Assembly: GCA_030674155.1 (NCBI GenBank)
Contig: CM060342.1
Location: 28,842,584 to 28,906,583, forward strand
DNA length: 64,000 bases
Direction: 5' to 3'
Source of the DNA: Stramonita haemastoma
Lineage: Eukaryota; Mollusca; Gastropoda; Neogastropoda; Muricidae
Of the stretch, positions 10,191-64,000 are shown piece by piece. The translations under genes were made by a program, and so were the position numbers. Under the pieces are notes generated by a model that saw only the letters and a list, made by a program, of their open reading frames with translations, ran no database searches and was not told the origin of the DNA. Numbering within the stretch: position 1 is the first letter of the stretch; each line of letters begins with the position of its first letter.

Positions 10191-11935
10191 ATTTCATGAC
10201 AAATGTGATCTCTAAAATCTGCATGTGATGTTTGAATCATCTCTTCAAATGGCATGTAGACATATTTTGATCTTCACTTCTAACAACAGTCACTAGCAGA
10301 TCCTCGCTTTTACATTCAAATGAACTCTGTCCATGTGTATACAGAAATGTTAAGCAGGGTTGTATGTAAGCTAACCACACCACACTGTGATCCTCTTGAA
10401 TAAGAACGAATAATTAAAAAGGTAAGGTAAGACATCCTATTTATTCTGATTACATGCCCTCTTTGCCTGACCATTTTCTACAGGCTGGTTATTCATCTGC
10501 ATTTCTTTTCTGATTAATTCATAAAAACTGCGTATATGTGATGGGAAAAAGTTAAAAGTTACAGCCACACACTACATACAATTTGTGCTACAACAAATTC
10601 TTTCTATTTTCATGGCAGCAGATACATTCGTAAGTGAGCTCACCAAAGTGATTTCTTTATCTACCCTTTGTGACCAAAATAAAGCGATAAAAGATATAAA
10701 TGACTGTAAAAGCAAAGAAGTTCATGAACAGAAACATAGCTGACAAAATATTTGAAAAGATTATCATTTTCCAGGAGTATCAGCGTTTTTTTTAACCAAT
10801 CCTGCTGGTCCTTCAAGTCACAGCACAGACCTCAGAGATCGAGTCTCCCCTAATGGCTTAAGTTCTTACTGAAGAAACTGGCTTCTACTCTTTAAAACAA
10901 ACTCATCACAAGTAGGAATAGAAAACTTTACAATTGAATCATTACACTCCTTTACTTTCTTGTCAGGCACTGATTCTGCCTGAAGGTGACGGCTCTAAGT
11001 TGCACACCTTGTACACTGGAGATTTTTTTCCTTTTAGTATGTATGTACAGTGCGAGTACATTTCACAGTTTAAAAGATAATTAAATCCTATTTGTTCTAA
11101 AGATTACCGTGATCAGTTAAGAAAACTCTTCAAAATCAGGAAAATAAAACAATATGAACAATGTTAAGGTTTCATATATTTCTGATAGTAATAATCAGTC
11201 ATGGAGGAGTATGGAGAAACAAAATGATGTCACAGATGAAACTCTTTTTTTGTGCTGTCAATAGATGAAGAAAAAAGGCACACCACAGTGAGAGAGAGAG
11301 ACATGATATATATATACTATACTGTTTCTGCTGGAGAGGTGAAACTGCTGATATGTGGACAAACCTCCTACTCTACACTCAGTCACACACTCACTCACTC
11401 TCTCCTTACAGATGATGATTGTCCAGGTACATATCAAGTACATATCAAGTACAACAGCTATTGCTAAGTAAGGAATGGAATGTCCCTGTAGTCAGCAGAC
11501 AGCACACACAGACTAGTCAGTCAGCAGCAGATTGTCCTTGGAACAGGAATGACAAAGTTATCACAGCTAAAGTTCAACAACTCGCTCTCATCGCCTACCA
11601 CGCTTCACTTCTCTTCACACTATTCTCACAAACCTGCCAGGGTACTGAGATAGATAGATAGATCTCTCTTTGGCACATCCACAATGGAAAAAAAAAAGCC
11701 TACAAGATTCAGCACGCACAAACATTTGGGTAATGAAAGACCTCCTGGTTCAGCGACATTAATTAAAGCCCTTCTTCCACCTCCTCCCTGCATGTCCTCC
11801 TCCTCCTCCTCACATCATTCTGTCCTTACAAAGATAATACAACAATACACACAAAAAAAACAAGATACATTTTAGAGAAAGAAAAAAAGAAAAGGCAAAA
11901 ACACACACATAGATGTCCTAAAAGAGGAGCGGTCA

Positions 11936-60425
<48,490 letters not shown>

Positions 60426-60821
60426 CTGCAAAACAACAACAGTCAACAGGGCTTGAAACTCGGCACTTTCTGCCTGCATGCCTTGTGTCTTAAGAAGAGA
60501 GGAGAGAAAAAAATGGTACCAATACCAGCAACATTCTATTTTTCTTATCTAGACTTTAAAACTAACTACAAGGTCTCCAGTCCCCAAGATTCAGGAGAAA
60601 CTATTGTTCATCTACAGTAAGTTACTACTAAAAAAAAAAAATTTTTTAAGCTGCTGGGGAATAAGTGAGGAGAGAGGGGTGACAAAGAGGAGGAGGAGGA
60701 GGAGGAGGTGAGGGAACAATGGAGACGATACCATGAACAGCTTGTGACGTTGTCTTAACATTCTCCAGGTCAAAAACAAAAAAATGCAATAAACCCATGT
60801 CATATTTCAATTTTTTTATGA

Positions 60822-60857
<36 letters not shown>

Positions 60858-63825
60858 TAATAAAAAAAATAAAAATACATAGAAACCATGTGCGAATAAA
60901 GTAAGAAAATAAATGATGTTGATAAATGAAATAAAATAAAAGGAAAGGAAGGAAAGAAAAGAAGAGGAAAGGGAAGCTATACACACAAAACATCTGCAGA
61001 ACCCTGATCAAGACACTGAAAACAGCACACAGACCCAACGAGTACTACCACATCAACACCAATCCAAAACCAACAAAACAAAACAAAACAACACACATTT
61101 CTATGAACAAAAGTTTTAACATATCCCAGTCTTTAAGCATAGATATATAATTCATTAAAAAAAAATAAAAAATTTAAATTTAAACTGTAAAATTTGCTCA
61201 GCGCTATAGTGGCCAGCATGTTTTATAAACAGATTCTCAACACAGACATGCATTAAATCAATTCATTTTCCTTCCAATCATGCTCTACAGATAAAAGTGC
61301 CAAATAGCACTTCTCTTAGTTGGTCCGTGTCAACCAGAATCAACTTGTTACATCTATTACCAAAGATATCAAAATGACAAAATAAACAACAGAGGTTCAC
61401 AGAAAGCAAATGGGTCTTTTCTTACACCAAGGGGAGGTTTACAAAGTACAGAATCATACAAATTCATGATAGAACTGGGACAGACTTAACCAATAAAAAC
61501 AGACATGCTTTCCAAAACAAAACTGGAACAAAAACGACTAACAATGCATTCACACACACACTCCAAAACAAATACAAACATTTAAAAACATTGTAACATC
61601 TACTACAGAAATGTACACCAGAAAATGAAAGGTTATCTTAAGGTGTCAGAGTCGATATTACATAAACAAAAAACCCTTTTGATCTCCTTGGTGGTACTTT
61701 GGGTATTCTTATATTCCATGAAGTTCATTTCATTCTTTAGCCAGCTTGAGTCAAAGAAAAAAAATATCAAAAATTTATATACAGAGAAAGAAAAAAAACC
61801 AAAACAAACCAAACCCTCAACTATATATATATATATATTTTTTTTTTTAACTCAAGCCTTATCTTTTCCGAACAAACTTCATCATTTTTTTCCCTTGTTC
61901 TTCAGTTCCTTAGCTAGAGCTCTTACATTCACCATTAATACTTTTTGTGAAATATTTGCATGTATAAGTTCATTTTCCCTCATGGGTGCGCACAAGATAA
62001 GAAAGATAGAGCATTAAACCCCCTGCACATTAAGACTACCAGATCCTTGTTTCATCATTCTGACATTGTTGATGCCAGAACCCTAAGTAAACGACAATCC
62101 TGTTTTACCTAGGGGTCAATCCCATCAGACTTGCAGCTATCTATGTCACTGCCAAGTTCTGTCTTCAACACATGCAAGACATTATTTTCTATGCAAGAAA
62201 AGATATTCCTTTCTTCAGTCAGCAATCTAATCTCAAAAGTAGCATAAGAATCCCACAAGGAAAAAAAACAGATGAAAGCTTTTCAATTTTTATATTTGAT
62301 TTTTACCCCCCCCCCCCCCCCCCCCCTCCCCTCTCTTTTGATTCTCCGATTCAAACTGGATCAAATACCATGGCATGATTAATGGTTGATAAAATGATCC
62401 CCCCAAAATGCAGGAATGTCTTCTTTTCAAAAAAAAAAAAGAAAAAAGAAAGAAATATACAGATACCCTTGTTGAAAGACCGCAGTCTGGTCTACATCCC
62501 TGCTGATCCTAATTAATTAATTACAGAACAATGCTGCAGGTTTTTATACATCTTATGACACCATTAATTAACAGTTAATTTTTTAAAAAGTGAAGAATAC
62601 ACGCTGTCTGTTCACCCCAATGTGCAATCAACAACAAAGGCAGACCAACAGTAAAACGTGTTGTGTTTTGTTTTTAACCAACAACGCATTAAAAGGTTAA
62701 AAACAAAATGATTGGTGTGTACACGACATGCAAAGAAAATCAAGCCATACATAAGTAAGCAAATAAAGAAAAAAAATCAAATAAATTTAACAACTCAATA
62801 AACAAATTATCCAACATTTCAAACAATCCTAAACGAGCCAAACTTTGGTTCCCCAATATCCTTTGTCAATGGCTGAACGTTAAATATCTATTTATGTTTC
62901 CTGTTGCTATGTACATATCACAATATAGATTGTAAATAGAGATTTTTTTTTTTTTCACATGGGACTAGGAAAATTCTTTATCTGAAGCTAACCATTGTCT
63001 GATTCAATGAATGTTTAAAACAGAGATCTACATTGGTTAAAGTCAAACACCATCTCAGATTTAACCCAATGAATGCAGACTTCATTGAAATCGCTATGAG
63101 CTGGGTATGTGCTAATTTTTGTTGGTTTTTTTTTTTTTTGCAGACAAGGATTTCCTTTATAAAAACAAACTCAGTGGTAATGCGTGCAGGGTTGTTTTTT
63201 TTTTTATACCGTATGATTCTTCTTAAAAACATCAAAGAAAAACATTTTAAAGAATTAGATGAGAAATTCAGAGGATTGGCCAATAACTTGACTTATAATT
63301 CCTGTGAAACCAACCGAAGAGAGAACAAACACAAAACAGATAACAGACCCGACTGATTCAGATGTATAACACATGACAGGTCATCAACAAAAACACATAC
63401 CACATAATTTTGTGGATTCATTTTGACAACATGTGACGATCATATACGACAAACAATGTTGATCGCACATGACAATGTAGCAGCAACAGATATGACAGGA
63501 CAACAGCAAAGACTCATTCTGAAGACATGGCAAATCAATGATGACAGCCAACAGGCAACTCTTTCTGGCTAGGCATGAACTGTCGGAGGAAAAAAGCTAC
63601 AAAACAGCCAAGCTTATAAATACCGTTTACTCTTTCCAGCTAGCAACCAAAAAAAAAGCAAACCCCACAAGCAATCAAATATAAATTTCTTGAATACCAA
63701 GCGAAAGCTAGCATTTCACATATATAAAAAAAAAAAAAAACCAACTTTAATGATGCATAGCCACTTTCAAGAAGGAAAAAAAATGCCAATAACCACATGT
63801 CATAGCAAACCAATGTAACATCCCC

Positions 63826-63856
<31 letters not shown>

Positions 63857-64000
63857 AAATTGTTTGAAAGCAACTTAAAGTACAGAACAAGAGAAAAAAA
63901 AAAGAGAACTAAAGTAAATGACAGAACAGCAAAGAAACAAGAATGAACAGACAGACAGAAAGCACAAAGAATGAAAGCGAACAAGGCAGTCTTGCTATAC
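60426..64000 (-). other. PPIP5K: PPIP5K intron continuing off the window
   Basis: No exon matching the expected upstream phosphatase or kinase blocks was found on either strand. AT-rich, with (AAT)n at 60824-60860, poly-C runs at 62308-62326 and 63823-63846, and no recognised mobile element. Confidence 0.7.

Larger units (their letters stand above)
7645..11935 (-). other. Likely PPIP5K 3' UTR and intergenic
   Basis: No gene is evident here. The stretch follows the PPIP5K stop codon on the - strand. A candidate poly(A) signal (AATAAA on -) lies at 7705-7710, which would give a UTR of about 4.2 kb; this is only a possibility. It contains minisatellites at 8560-9130 and 9945-10190. Otherwise it is unremarkable AT-rich DNA. 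Confidence 0.4.

Overview
This is eukaryotic nuclear DNA: short coding blocks bounded by GT/AG splice sites sit in very long, AT-rich, repeat-laden introns. The density of (CA)n/(GA)n microsatellites, minisatellites, tRNA-headed SINEs and TTAA-flanked MITEs, with animal-type proteins, suggests a lophotrochozoan, most likely a gastropod mollusc. The phylum is an inference; no rRNA or mitochondrial marker is present. There are no bacterial features, operons or CRISPR arrays.

Two protein-coding genes are visible and they converge tail to tail. (1) At the left edge, on the + strand, lie the last three exons (604-3259) of an inosine/uridine-type nucleoside hydrolase; its N-terminal exons lie off the window. 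(2) On the - strand, 17 exons spread over 48.5 kb (60425 down to the stop codon at 11936) encode the C-terminal two thirds of a diphosphoinositol pentakisphosphate kinase (PPIP5K/Vip1). They cover most of the histidine-acid-phosphatase-like domain and the long disordered tail. The ATP-grasp kinase domain and the first phosphatase motif must lie beyond 64000. Splice phase is consistent across exons A-D, F, G-I and J-Q. Breaks in phase or expected sequence remain at D/E, E/F, F/G and I/J.

Layout: 1-600, a 32-bp minisatellite and intron. 604-3259, the hydrolase exons, with a duplicated false exon start and two inverted copies of one TTAA-flanked MITE. 3260-11935, the intergenic/3' UTR region with SINE pieces, a 5S-like SINE, a long tRNA-headed repeat and a 66-bp minisatellite. 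11936-14763, the last three PPIP5K exons. 14764-32549, a 17.8-kb intron. 31.6-32.56 kb, a minisatellite that repeats the end of exon N together with its 5' splice site. 32664-44956, another giant intron. 44957-60425, closely spaced exons encoding the phosphatase domain and start of the tail, interrupted by two TTAA-flanked DNA elements (47.7-49.4 kb) and by a noisy low-complexity block (51.9-53.7 kb) where a conserved exon should be. 60426-64000, intron.

The two genes have no evident functional link. PPIP5K acts in inositol pyrophosphate signalling and the hydrolase family in nucleoside salvage. I found no convincing new multi-gene system. The most unusual features are architectural: a tandem array carrying copies of a splice donor, UG repeats directly at several 3' splice sites, a SINE whose head combines tRNA-like and 5S rRNA-like sequence, and a hydrolase that appears to have lost its catalytic His-Asp pair.
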